From NCBI RefSeq assembly GCF_000518605.1, contig NZ_JADX01000004.1:284885-348884 (forward strand): a stretch of DNA of 64,000 nucleotides. Reading direction: 5' to 3'. Of the stretch, positions 26,278 through 34,608 are shown one piece after another. The notes beneath the pieces are model-generated. The model saw only the letters and a list, made by a program, of their open reading frames with translations. It was not told where the DNA came from and searched no databases. Made by a program: the position numbers and the translations under genes. The stretch's first letter is position 1; the number at the start of each line of letters is the position of its first letter. The stretch comes from Shewanella fidelis ATCC BAA-318 (lineage in GTDB: Bacteria; Pseudomonadota; Gammaproteobacteria; Enterobacterales; Shewanellaceae).

Positions 26278-27342
26278 ATGGCCTTAATTTCCCTACGTCA
26301 AATGTTAGATCACGCAGCAGAACACGGATATGGTGTTCCTGCGTTTAACGTGAACAACCTTGAGCAGATGCGTGCAATTATGCAAGCTGCTGAAGCAACA
26401 GACAGCCCTGTTATTGTTCAGGCATCTGCTGGTGCACGTAAGTATGCACGTCCTCAGTTCCTTAAGTATCTAATGGCAGCTGCACTTGAGCAGTATCCAG
26501 ATATTCCTGTATGTATTCACCAAGACCATGGTACAGATCCTGATATTTGTCAGCGCTCTATCCAGCTTGGTATGTCATCAGTAATGATGGACGGCTCACT
26601 AATGGCTGACGGTAAAACACCTGCGTCATACGAGTACAACGTTGATGTAACTCGTCGCACCGTTGCATTTGCTCACGCTTGTGGTGTGTCTGTTGAAGGT
26701 GAAATCGGTTGTCTAGGTAGCCTAGAGACAGGTATGGCAGGTGAAGAAGACGGTGTTGGTGCAGAAGGCGTACTTAGCCACGACCAACTACTTACTACGC
26801 CTGAAGAAGCGGCACGCTTTGTTGCTGACACACACGTTGATGCATTAGCAATCGCAATTGGTACTAGCCACGGCGCGTATAAGTTTAGCCGCAAGCCTAC
26901 CGGTGACGTGCTACGTATCGACCGTATCAAAGAGATCCATGCACGGATCCCTAACACTCACCTTGTAATGCACGGTTCGTCTTCTGTACCGCAAGAGTGG
27001 TTAGAGATCATCAACCAATACGGTGGTGCTATCCCTGAAACTTACGGCGTACCATTAGAAGAGATCGTTGAAGGCATTAAGCACGGTGTGCGTAAGGTTA
27101 ACATCGATACCGATCTACGTTTAGCATCAACAGGTGCGGTACGTAAGTTCCTAGCTGAAAACCCAGCTGAATTCGACCCTCGTAAATTCTTAAAAGCGTC
27201 AATGGAAGCAATGGCTGATATTTGTACGACTCGTTACGAAGCGTTTGGTTGTGCGGGCATGGGCTCTAAGATCAAGCCTAAGTCACTTCAAGCTATGTAC
27301 AAAGCTTACCAGTCTGGCGAACTTGATCCACAAATCAAGTAA
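26278..27342 (+). CDS. fba: Class II fructose-bisphosphate aldolase
   Basis: Zinc-dependent aldolase splitting fructose 1,6-bisphosphate to DHAP and glyceraldehyde 3-phosphate; 354 aa. IHQDHGTD (His81, Asp83, His84 region) is the metal and catalytic site, VEGEIGCLG a metal ligand region, GTSHGAYKF and LVMHGSSS further ligands, and [11 protein letters not shown] the phosphate-binding end. Length and the N-terminal [20 protein letters not shown] fit the type B ('Calvin cycle') subgroup rather than E. coli FbaA. It ends the glycolytic block with a good terminator. Confidence 0.97.
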   Translation: MALISLRQMLDHAAEHGYGVPAFNVNNLEQMRAIMQAAEATDSPVIVQASAGARKYARPQFLKYLMAAALEQYPDIPVCIHQDHGTDPDICQRSIQLGMSSVMMDGSLMADGKTPASYEYNVDVTRRTVAFAHACGVSVEGEIGCLGSLETGMAGEEDGVGAEGVLSHDQLLTTPEEAARFVADTHVDALAIAIGTSHGAYKFSRKPTGDVLRIDRIKEIHARIPNTHLVMHGSSSVPQEWLEIINQYGGAIPETYGVPLEEIVEGIKHGVRKVNIDTDLRLASTGAVRKFLAENPAEFDPRKFLKASMEAMADICTTRYEAFGCAGMGSKIKPKSLQAMYKAYQSGELDPQIK

Positions 27343-27376
27343 CTGACACTGTTACGTTAGTACGCATTTTAATGCT

Positions 27377-27407
27377 AAAAATACCTGCCTAGTGCAGGTA
27401 TTTTTTT
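27377..27407 (+). terminator. Intrinsic terminator after fba
   Basis: AAAAATACCTGC-CTAGT-GCAGGTATTTTTTT: an 11-bp stem including A/T pairs with a T7 run, 35 bp after the fba stop. Confidence 0.92.
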
Positions 27408-27502
27408 ATTTATCGACTTGTATGCAACATTTTCAATTTTGGGTCTTAAATGTTAATATTGCGCCGATTTTTAGGGAACTTGGTGAACGGAGTACGATAA
27501 AT

Positions 27503-28243
27503 ATGAAAAAAATGCTTACAGCTATGGCCGTGGTGCTGGCAACTCCTTTTGCTGCGCAGGCGGGAGCTGACTTTGTTGAAGGTGATAAGACTTTTGCAGG
27601 TGAGGCTGAGTTAGGTGCGACACTAACCACAGGTAACACTGATACCTCTTCAGTTAAAGCACGCCTTAAGATGATGCAAGAGCTAGGTAACTGGGAAAAC
27701 GTTTACCTATTAGAAGGCTTATATAAAGAAGATACCGATGAAGTCACTGCAAAGCGATACTATGGTGGCGTTCAAGGTGATTATAAGTTTGATGAAAAGA
27801 ACTATATGTATATCACGGCTAACTATGAAGTCGACCCGTTTACTGGTTACGATTATAAAGCGGTAGCATCTGCGGGTTATGGTCATAAGTTTATCGATAG
27901 CGGTGATATGTTCCTTAGCGCTGAAATTGGTCCAGGTTATATCTATAAAAAGCTAGATGACGAACAAAGAGCAATACTGGGCTATGATAATGAAGATAGC
28001 GTTGTGGCTCACGGTGCGATGAAGTTTACTTATGACATTAGTGACAGTTCGCGTTTTAGTCAGTTATTTGTTGCCGATTACGGTGATAGCTTTGAAGGTC
28101 GCTCTGAAACATCAATCACAGCCAATATAATTGGTGCATTAGCAATGAAATTTGCCGTGATTGTGCGTTATAACGATTCACCGCTAGATGATAAGAAAAG
28201 TACAGATACTGAAACCAACATGACATTGTTATACGCATTTTAA
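27503..28243 (+). CDS. DUF481 (YdiY-like) outer-membrane beta-barrel protein
   Basis: 246 aa. I start at the ATG at 27503 (GGAG upstream), because it gives the signal peptide MKKMLTAMAVVLATPFAAQA; the open frame begins before the fba terminator and its first 37 codons are not credible. The mature protein is a DUF481 barrel: FAGEAELGATLTTGNTDTSS is the family hallmark, followed by alternating strands and a final NMTLLYAF with a C-terminal Phe. E. coli YdiY belongs here. Role unknown; some members are salt-induced. Confidence 0.88.
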   Translation: MKKMLTAMAVVLATPFAAQAGADFVEGDKTFAGEAELGATLTTGNTDTSSVKARLKMMQELGNWENVYLLEGLYKEDTDEVTAKRYYGGVQGDYKFDEKNYMYITANYEVDPFTGYDYKAVASAGYGHKFIDSGDMFLSAEIGPGYIYKKLDDEQRAILGYDNEDSVVAHGAMKFTYDISDSSRFSQLFVADYGDSFEGRSETSITANIIGALAMKFAVIVRYNDSPLDDKKSTDTETNMTLLYAF

Positions 28244-28318
28244 AATTGTTAACAAGCTCAAGGCGGTAACTGTTCATTTTTTGACACTTAATGGTTAACT
28301 GTAAATGTTAATGAGTAT

Positions 28319-28342
28319 AAGGCATCGATAAGATGCCTTTTT
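28319..28342 (+). terminator. Intrinsic terminator after the DUF481 gene
   Basis: AAGGCATC-GATAA-GATGCCTTTTT: an 8-bp core stem and T5 run. Confidence 0.88.
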
Positions 28343-28572
28343 GTTTTGTTTGTGATTCGCTTTAGTTTTGCATCTGTTTGTTTTTAATGCGTTTTGCAAC
28401 CTTTTGTTTTCAATCGTATCGGTTTGTTTCTTTTAAGTTTTTAAAATTGATAACATTTATGTGCGAGAACTCACGAAAGTGGCAACAGCTCGGCTAAACG
28501 CTAATTAAATCGCGGACTCAGGCAAAGAATAACAGTAAACTGTTGCTCAGTTATTTTGTTAGAGTTGTTAAC

Positions 28573-29310
28573 GTGTATATAGGTCCATATCGATTCGACC
28601 TCGAGTTAAGAGAGCTTATCCATACTCGCTCCGAATCAGTATCATCATTCAAATTATCAGACATAGAATACTTAGTGCTGCATCAGCTGATGCAGGCACG
28701 TGGTCAAGTAGTGTCTACAGAATCGATGTGTGATCAATTCCTCCCTAAAAAGGTTAGCCATCAAGATATTGCTACGGCAGTGAACAACATTAAGCGCTTT
28801 TTGGGGCGTGAGCATGCAAGCTGGATAGAGAATATCACTAAGCAAGGTTACTTGCTGCATGCCAAAGCCAAAGCAAAACCAATGCTAACCTGTGCGTTAA
28901 GTGGCATATCGATAAAAAATTATCTGCTTTGCTTAATTCTTGGGATCTTACTTATTATCTTTTTAGCAATGAACCTGACAACAACTTCCGATATTAGCCT
29001 TTCGATGCCTGATAAAGTGGCTATCAAAGGGACTGAATCAATCTTAGTGCCGATTTATGGTTTAGATGAAGACAAAGATAAATATCACACTCGAGTGAAA
29101 GAGTTAGCGTTAAAGCTTGCTAATTGTAAGCAGGTTAAATGGCAACGGGTTTATGTGGCGCCGTCAAATGACGGCAACAAGCTTGAGTTTGTTATGAATA
29201 ACTTAGCTGATGATGGTAAAGCCTGTGCCAATCTAAAAGTGAAAAATGTGGGTGAAGATTGGCACTTTATTGATGATGCTTGGCTAAAAGAGGCAGGCAT
29301 TTGTGAGTAA
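28573..29310 (+). CDS. ToxR-like membrane-bound winged-helix regulator
   Basis: About 245 aa. Residues ~1-100 form an OmpR/ToxR-type winged helix (FKLSDIEYLVLHQLMQARGQ, VVSTESMCDQF, ATAVNNIKRFLG, IENITKQGYLL). A single TM segment follows (~118-138, LLCLILGILLIIFLAMNL), then a ~110-aa periplasmic domain with two cysteines (ANCKQV, GKACAN). This is the ToxR/CadC layout. The start is uncertain: the frame opens at TTG 28543, and I prefer the GTG at 28573. The next gene overlaps its end by eight bases. Confidence 0.8.
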   Translation: MYIGPYRFDLELRELIHTRSESVSSFKLSDIEYLVLHQLMQARGQVVSTESMCDQFLPKKVSHQDIATAVNNIKRFLGREHASWIENITKQGYLLHAKAKAKPMLTCALSGISIKNYLLCLILGILLIIFLAMNLTTTSDISLSMPDKVAIKGTESILVPIYGLDEDKDKYHTRVKELALKLANCKQVKWQRVYVAPSNDGNKLEFVMNNLADDGKACANLKVKNVGEDWHFIDDAWLKEAGICE

Positions 29311-29830
29311 GTTAATGAAGAAAAATCCTTTTGCGGGTTTTAAGGCAACGCCGATATTAGCGACCCTAACCTTGATTTTTGCTATGTGTATTTTTCTTGA
29401 TCATACTGTGGATGATGATAGAAATACCAGTTTGCACTGTATAGCCAGTGCTTATCGGGTTGGTAGTGGTTTTGAGGATAGCCAGCAGTTACACATCGAG
29501 AATACTGGCCGTGGTGTAAACGTATCAATGAGCTATTACCAAGGTGATAAGCTTACCAATAAGATTAGCGCAGTGGGAACTGTAGAAAAGATTAAAGCGC
29601 CAATTTTGACTTACGCAATAGATTTGTCTGCGGGTCAATACGCTAAAGGTTTATTGCAAGCTGCCCCAAGTGAAAGCCTACAAGAGGCTATTACGCTAGC
29701 GAAATACATGGTTGAAGATAACGATAGCGAGCCGTTTTTAGTCAAGGTATTAGAGATGAATAAAGCGGCAGGTATGGTGACAATTCAAATCGAGCCTGGC
29801 AATAGCTTATGGGTGTGCAAAATTAAGTAA
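29303..29830 (+). CDS. Single-TM periplasmic partner of the ToxR-like regulator
   Basis: 175 aa. It starts at a GTG overlapping the regulator's last eight bases (an ATG four codons on is an alternative), so the two genes are translationally coupled. A TM segment at ~16-33 (TPILATLTLIFAMCIFLD) anchors a periplasmic domain with cysteines C46 and C172. I find no recognisable family. Topology, size and coupling recall ToxS, which stabilises ToxR from the periplasmic side, but there is no sequence resemblance I can claim. Confidence 0.68.
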   Translation: MSKLMKKNPFAGFKATPILATLTLIFAMCIFLDHTVDDDRNTSLHCIASAYRVGSGFEDSQQLHIENTGRGVNVSMSYYQGDKLTNKISAVGTVEKIKAPILTYAIDLSAGQYAKGLLQAAPSESLQEAITLAKYMVEDNDSEPFLVKVLEMNKAAGMVTIQIEPGNSLWVCKIK

Positions 29831-30084
29831 CTTCTGTAATTTCTGCTGTGTAAACTGTTTCAATATCCGCCGTTGGCCTAATGCATTGGTTCAACGGCTT
29901 ACGCACTATAGCGCCGAGTCATCTGCGCTACTCAATTAAACTGCTATGTAAAAGCATTATAGATAAAGTATTCTTATTAGTGTGCAGCAAACTCCGTCTT
30001 TATATAGGGTCAAACGCTGCATTCACCATCTAGTCATTAGAGTTATAACATTTTACATCACTTGATGTTATTCGATTAAATAAG

Positions 30085-31518
30085 GTGTCTGTGTCTAAAG
30101 TCAGAATTAAGCAAGAAGAGTCATTGTCGATTAAGTTTCTACATCAGATGGAAGCGGGCGATAACCGTAAATTAGATCTGTACTTTTTCCTGCCTAAAGA
30201 GATGGGGATCAATCCGCAAAGTCTCAATGAAGATGAATATTATCATTCATCAATTACTGGACGTCGTTCTTATTACTCGTCGGGACTTCACCTTCCTTTG
30301 GTGCAAAGCCGGTTTGCTAGCCAGAAAAAGCGCACTGTGGAAGAGTTTAGGTTGTACCTAAACTTATTCGCTTATCAATTTGCAGTTGCCATTGAAACTG
30401 ACTGCAAAGAGCTGGGACAAGTTGAAGACTTTGAGCTGTTTTATAGTGCACTTGATGAGTTAAGCGAGCAGGTGGTGCACTTACTTAAGCGCTTTAGACG
30501 TAACGAGCCTAGTGATGAAAAGTGGAAGTCATACTTTGAGAATGCCGATAACTATCTATCTTGGTTTTGTGAGCAGCGGTTACTAAAACTGTTGGCTCAT
30601 GCGCCGCGCACTAGCGACTTTAATGAGATTAATGACCGAGTATTGAACTTATGTCGGGCGGAAGCAGCCTATCGTAAAGAGCGTAACTATAACTCATCGC
30701 AAACGGTTAAAGATCCTAACCGTATTGCCAATAAGATGCTGTTGTTAAGACGGCTTATTCAACAAGGTGTGGTACTTAAAGAAGATTTAAAAACCTTAGG
30801 TGTTGGCCTAAAGAAAATGACCACAGGTATTGCCACTGCTATGGTGATGTTAGTGGTCTCGGCGCTGATTATTAAGGCTCAGGGCTTTTTTAGTGGCTTG
30901 ACCATAGCGTTAGTACTAACCTTAGCGGTGATTTATGGCTTTCGTGAGATCTTTAAAGATGATATCCGTAATGCGTTATGGCGAATCATCCAAAAAGGCC
31001 GCCCGCGTTGGAGTCGTGCATTAAGTGATACAACCAGCAAAACGACTATTGCACGTCAGTTAGTTTGGCTCGAATTTATGCGCAAGAAAGAGCTGCCAAA
31101 AACCGTAGCTGAGATTATTACTAAGCGGCATAGCCAGAATAAAGTAGACGCAGAGATCTTGCATTACGGCATTCAGACTCGGGTATCGCAAAAAGATTTC
31201 TTGTCGGGTTACTCAACGATTCAAGAGCAGGTGAACTTTAGTTTTGTGCCGTTTGCACGTAACTTAGAGCGTGGAAAAGATAAGATCTATAAAGAGCATG
31301 ATGGCAAGATCAGTAATGAATCCGTTGAGCGCCGTTACCAAGTGAATCTTGTTTTAGTGCTGAAAGAGGGCAAGCAAGCGCCACAATATGCGCGTTATAA
31401 AATCACTATGAACCGTTCTGCCATCATTGAGATCATTGAAAGCGATCTGCCTTCAGGGGTTGAAAACATGGAGGATGAGCCATTCAAGGATGAACTCGCA
31501 GATAAGTTGAATACTTGA
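30085..31518 (+). CDS. Large hypothetical membrane protein
   Basis: 477 aa. Residues 1-240 are soluble and mostly helical, and two adjacent TM segments follow at ~247-265 and ~270-285 (GIATAMVMLVVSALII, GLTIALVLTLAVIYGF). Residues ~290-470 are a basic, soluble C-terminal domain. No family recognised. It starts at GTG 30085 or, better placed behind AAGG, GTG 30091. It stands alone with its own terminator. The helix-TM pair-helix layout suggests a membrane-anchored scaffold, but this is only a shape argument. Confidence 0.7.
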   Translation: MSVSKVRIKQEESLSIKFLHQMEAGDNRKLDLYFFLPKEMGINPQSLNEDEYYHSSITGRRSYYSSGLHLPLVQSRFASQKKRTVEEFRLYLNLFAYQFAVAIETDCKELGQVEDFELFYSALDELSEQVVHLLKRFRRNEPSDEKWKSYFENADNYLSWFCEQRLLKLLAHAPRTSDFNEINDRVLNLCRAEAAYRKERNYNSSQTVKDPNRIANKMLLLRRLIQQGVVLKEDLKTLGVGLKKMTTGIATAMVMLVVSALIIKAQGFFSGLTIALVLTLAVIYGFREIFKDDIRNALWRIIQKGRPRWSRALSDTTSKTTIARQLVWLEFMRKKELPKTVAEIITKRHSQNKVDAEILHYGIQTRVSQKDFLSGYSTIQEQVNFSFVPFARNLERGKDKIYKEHDGKISNESVERRYQVNLVLVLKEGKQAPQYARYKITMNRSAIIEIIESDLPSGVENMEDEPFKDELADKLNT

Positions 31519-31523
31519 TAGAC

Positions 31524-31548
31524 AAAAGGCCCGTGAACGGGCCTTTTT
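31524..31548 (+). terminator. Intrinsic terminator
   Basis: AAAAGGCCCG-TGAA-CGGGCCTTTTT, six bases after the stop of the 477-aa protein gene. AAAA on the left side also gives T4 on the minus strand, so it may serve the convergent sensor gene. Confidence 0.92.
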
Positions 31549-31566
31549 GCTGTTGTTAAGTCATTT

Positions 31567-33786
31567 TTAGCTATCAAAGCGGGTGTAAGCTTGGCAGATA
31601 TTCTGATCACCTGTTTGCTTGGCACGCTTAAGTGCAACCCCTGCATTGGCGATTAGCTGTTCTAGCTCTTGTCCAGCTTGATATGATGCAATACCGATAC
31701 AGATCCCGTCACCTAAGCCGTTTTCATTGAGTTTATTTAGACTCTCTAGGGCAAAGTAATGCGCTTGATCTGAGTTGGTATCAGGCAGCACGATAATGAG
31801 TTTGCCAAGTTGCCAATGAGACATCTGATAGCGATGCGGCAGGTCGCGCAGCAGATGGATTTCCACCTCTTTTTGGCGAGACTCTAGCTGACCAAGATCA
31901 CTCATATGACTGAGCATGCCCTCAGCACTAATATCGATCATCAACAAGCTGGAAAAGTCTTTGCATTTTTGCGACAAGTTATTGAAATAACGCTCTAAGT
32001 CATCTTTATGATTAAAAATGGTGCTACGTTTGGGTACTAAGCTGCCATTGTCTCTAACTAAGGTTCTTTGCTCTGAAAGCTCAAAGCTACAATGAATATA
32101 TTCAAGCTCTCCTGCTGCATCTAAATGGCCTTTGATTGTTGCTTGTAAATATTGATCTGGCATATGACCAAGTACCACAAATACTTGCCCTTTCCAGCAA
32201 CCTTGGATCTGTAACTGTTGTGCAATTTGTGGCCACTGTTGGTTAAACTCATCACTTAATAGTGCGCTAACGTTAAGTGCGGTGCTGTCCTCAATTTTTA
32301 AAAGCTGATTGAAGGCATCGTTTGCTTTTAATACAAGGCCTTTGGCGTCAGTTAACACACTGGCCATAGGTACATCATTTAATAAGCGACAAAGTACGGC
32401 TTGCTGCTGAATTTGCTTAAGCTCAGTGATATCTTCAAAGGTAACCAGCATATAGCGACGTTTATCGTCCGCGCCGATCTCTATGCGTGTGTGGATCGCG
32501 AGCCAGTTATTTAAATCTGCATCGAGTTGCAGTTCACCACGCCACTCTTTATCGGTTTGCATTTGGCTCAAGAAAAGTGCGTACTCATCGTCATCCATCT
32601 TTAAGACTCGCTGCAAACTGCGGTCTGCTAACTCGTCTATTGGCTGGGAAAGTAGCTTTGAAGCGGTATTGTTAGCAATGACAATCCGGCCGGTATCACT
32701 GGCAATAATGCAACCCTCATCAGAGTCGAATAATCGGTTAGTCATATAGATACTAAACTCACGTGAACGCTGAACTAAGCGGTATAAATGGGTGAGTAAA
32801 ATGACTAAAGCGGTAAGCAGGGTTAGTACTGTTGCACCACCCATTAGAATGTTACGCCATTGGGAGAACTTGGCGGCAATCTCATCATTCTTAATATATG
32901 ACACCAAGAAATATTCTCGGCGGGTCTCATACTGGGTCGTTAGCTCGACTTTTAGGTACACAAAGGTGGCCACATCACCATGGAATTGACCGAAGTTACT
33001 CATCGACATTTTACGCCAAAGCGCCGGATAAGATAGCTTTAAGCTACCGCCCATGGTTTCAGGTAAGCGGCTGACATTACCGTTTGTCTGAGCGCCCGCA
33101 TAAAGTAAGCCTTGAGTATCGAGCATCATTAATGGTGCTTGTTCACTGGAGTATGCAGGCTTAATACTTCTTAGCATTTTAGCCATCGAGTTATAGGTTA
33201 CCAGATAGCCGCGTACGCTCTGATCTGGGTTTTCTAACCAAGCAAATTGATACATATAGGGCTCAAGTTGGCCATTAATCGGCGTAAACTCAAGTGGAGA
33301 AGTGTAGATTTCATTGCCGCCCATATTGCGGGCAGTGCCGAGTAGGGCTGACGGTAAACTTTGTTTGCCAAAATCATTAGTGCTGGCAAATCTATGTTGT
33401 CCTTGGGGATCATAAAGAGCAATACCTAATAGCTCAGGCACATTGTTTACTAAGGTGTCCCAGTTACTCAGTAGTTTTTGCTGGTTTTCAGCTGAAGGTA
33501 AGGCAAGATATTGTTTTAATAACTCAGACTTGGCAAACATCTGGGTTCTAAATTGCTGAAAAGTGACTTTATCTGAGATTAATGCGCCTACTGCTTGTAA
33601 TTCACTATAGCGTTGCGTAGCCCAGTCTTCCTGCAAACGTCTCTCACCTAGAGTGATGATGATATTAGTCAGAATAATCACAGTCACCAGCAGCATACAC
33701 AGCTGGCTTGCGACAGCTAATATACGTGATTGGGACCAGTGGATCCCCTGTGCATTGATTAATAGCGGTAGATTACGGCTTAGCAT
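31567..33786 (-). CDS. Membrane sensor with PAS domains and a degenerate GGDEF domain
   Basis: 739 aa. TM1 at ~25-48 and TM2 at ~315-337 frame a ~265-aa periplasmic sensor region of dCache/CHASE type. Two PAS domains follow (~350-465, ending LVTFEDITELKQIQQQ, and ~470-580). The last ~130 residues align with a GGDEF fold (DFSSLLMIDI; GICIGIASYQAGQELEQLIA; VALKRAKQTG), but where GG(D/E)EF should stand the sequence is YQMSHWQLGKLIIVLP. Cyclase activity is therefore unlikely. It is probably a signalling relay or a c-di-GMP-related regulator. Confidence 0.82.
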   Translation of the reverse strand: MLSRNLPLLINAQGIHWSQSRILAVASQLCMLLVTVIILTNIIITLGERRLQEDWATQRYSELQAVGALISDKVTFQQFRTQMFAKSELLKQYLALPSAENQQKLLSNWDTLVNNVPELLGIALYDPQGQHRFASTNDFGKQSLPSALLGTARNMGGNEIYTSPLEFTPINGQLEPYMYQFAWLENPDQSVRGYLVTYNSMAKMLRSIKPAYSSEQAPLMMLDTQGLLYAGAQTNGNVSRLPETMGGSLKLSYPALWRKMSMSNFGQFHGDVATFVYLKVELTTQYETRREYFLVSYIKNDEIAAKFSQWRNILMGGATVLTLLTALVILLTHLYRLVQRSREFSIYMTNRLFDSDEGCIIASDTGRIVIANNTASKLLSQPIDELADRSLQRVLKMDDDEYALFLSQMQTDKEWRGELQLDADLNNWLAIHTRIEIGADDKRRYMLVTFEDITELKQIQQQAVLCRLLNDVPMASVLTDAKGLVLKANDAFNQLLKIEDSTALNVSALLSDEFNQQWPQIAQQLQIQGCWKGQVFVVLGHMPDQYLQATIKGHLDAAGELEYIHCSFELSEQRTLVRDNGSLVPKRSTIFNHKDDLERYFNNLSQKCKDFSSLLMIDISAEGMLSHMSDLGQLESRQKEVEIHLLRDLPHRYQMSHWQLGKLIIVLPDTNSDQAHYFALESLNKLNENGLGDGICIGIASYQAGQELEQLIANAGVALKRAKQTGDQNICQAYTRFDS

Positions 33787-33881
33787 GTATCGAATTTTAT
33801 TACAGTTATTATGTCCAATATTCTATCACGATTTGTCTACCTAACCAGTGCTAGCTCAATTTTAACTAGGATAAAATTAGC

Positions 33882-34490
33882 CTAACCGACGATATCTAAC
33901 TCTCGTTGTTTAAACTGCGCACCACGAGACTCGACGATTTGCCGGCAAGCATCTATATCTACCCCATCTAGGCCATTTATGGCAGAAACTTGTACTTGCT
34001 TAATGAGTTTTGGCGCCAGTGCGATAAAGTCTAAGACAGCGGCATATGAACCAGCCAACTTAGGACGGCAGTGTTTGATGTAGCTCTCTTCAGTATCGGC
34101 ATTGAGAGAAATAGATAGGCTATCAACACATAGTGCTAACTCTGGCAGGATATCACGTCGATGGAATAGATTACCTAAGCCATCAGTATTGACGCGAACT
34201 TTACCGCCACGGCGTTTAATTTCAGTGGCCACACTTAATAGTGTTGTGAGGTTAAGAGTGGGCTCACCGTAGCCGCAAAAGACATATTCATCAAATAGGC
34301 TTACATCACCAAGCTGAGCAATAAGTTCATCGGCTTTAGGCTGACGCTCGAGATCCAGTTGATACTCATGGACCTGTTTACTGCCATTATGTTTGGGACA
34401 AAACTGACAGCGTAAGGTACAGCGTCCTGTGATATTGAGGTAGCGGCTATTACGAATATCGTAAACAAGTGTGGGTTGTTGAGCTTCCAT
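33882..34490 (-). CDS. Radical SAM protein, TatD-associated type
   Basis: 202 aa from the ATG at 34490, chosen because longer starts would overlap the RND gene and its terminator. The cluster motif is CTLRCQFC (CX3CX2C) within YLNITGRCTLRCQFCPKHNG. FCGYGEPTLN binds SAM, and KVRVNTDGLGNLF follows. This matches the small radical SAM family often encoded beside TatD nucleases, though no tatD lies in the window. Reaction unknown. Confidence 0.85.
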   Translation of the reverse strand: MEAQQPTLVYDIRNSRYLNITGRCTLRCQFCPKHNGSKQVHEYQLDLERQPKADELIAQLGDVSLFDEYVFCGYGEPTLNLTTLLSVATEIKRRGGKVRVNTDGLGNLFHRRDILPELALCVDSLSISLNADTEESYIKHCRPKLAGSYAAVLDFIALAPKLIKQVQVSAINGLDGVDIDACRQIVESRGAQFKQRELDIVG

Positions 34491-34576
34491 GGCAGACCTA
34501 TCTATAAACGGTATAGCCACAGCATATAGGTTTCGGTTAGTTAAATCTGTTTGCTGGATCGAGAACTCGGTATATA

Positions 34577-34598
34577 AAAAGGGAGGCTCAGCCTCCCT
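34577..34598 (-). terminator. Intrinsic terminator of the RND operon
   Basis: GGGAGGCT-GA-GCCTCCC followed by TTTTT on the minus strand, ten bases after the RND transporter stop. It separates the efflux operon from the radical SAM gene. Confidence 0.9.
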
Positions 34599-34608
34599 CG
34601 TTATTGAT

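Noticed and set aside
27392-27502. N-terminal extension of the DUF481 protein
   Set aside because: It would start inside the fba terminator and put 37 residues before a standard signal peptide; the ATG at 27503 is the credible start.
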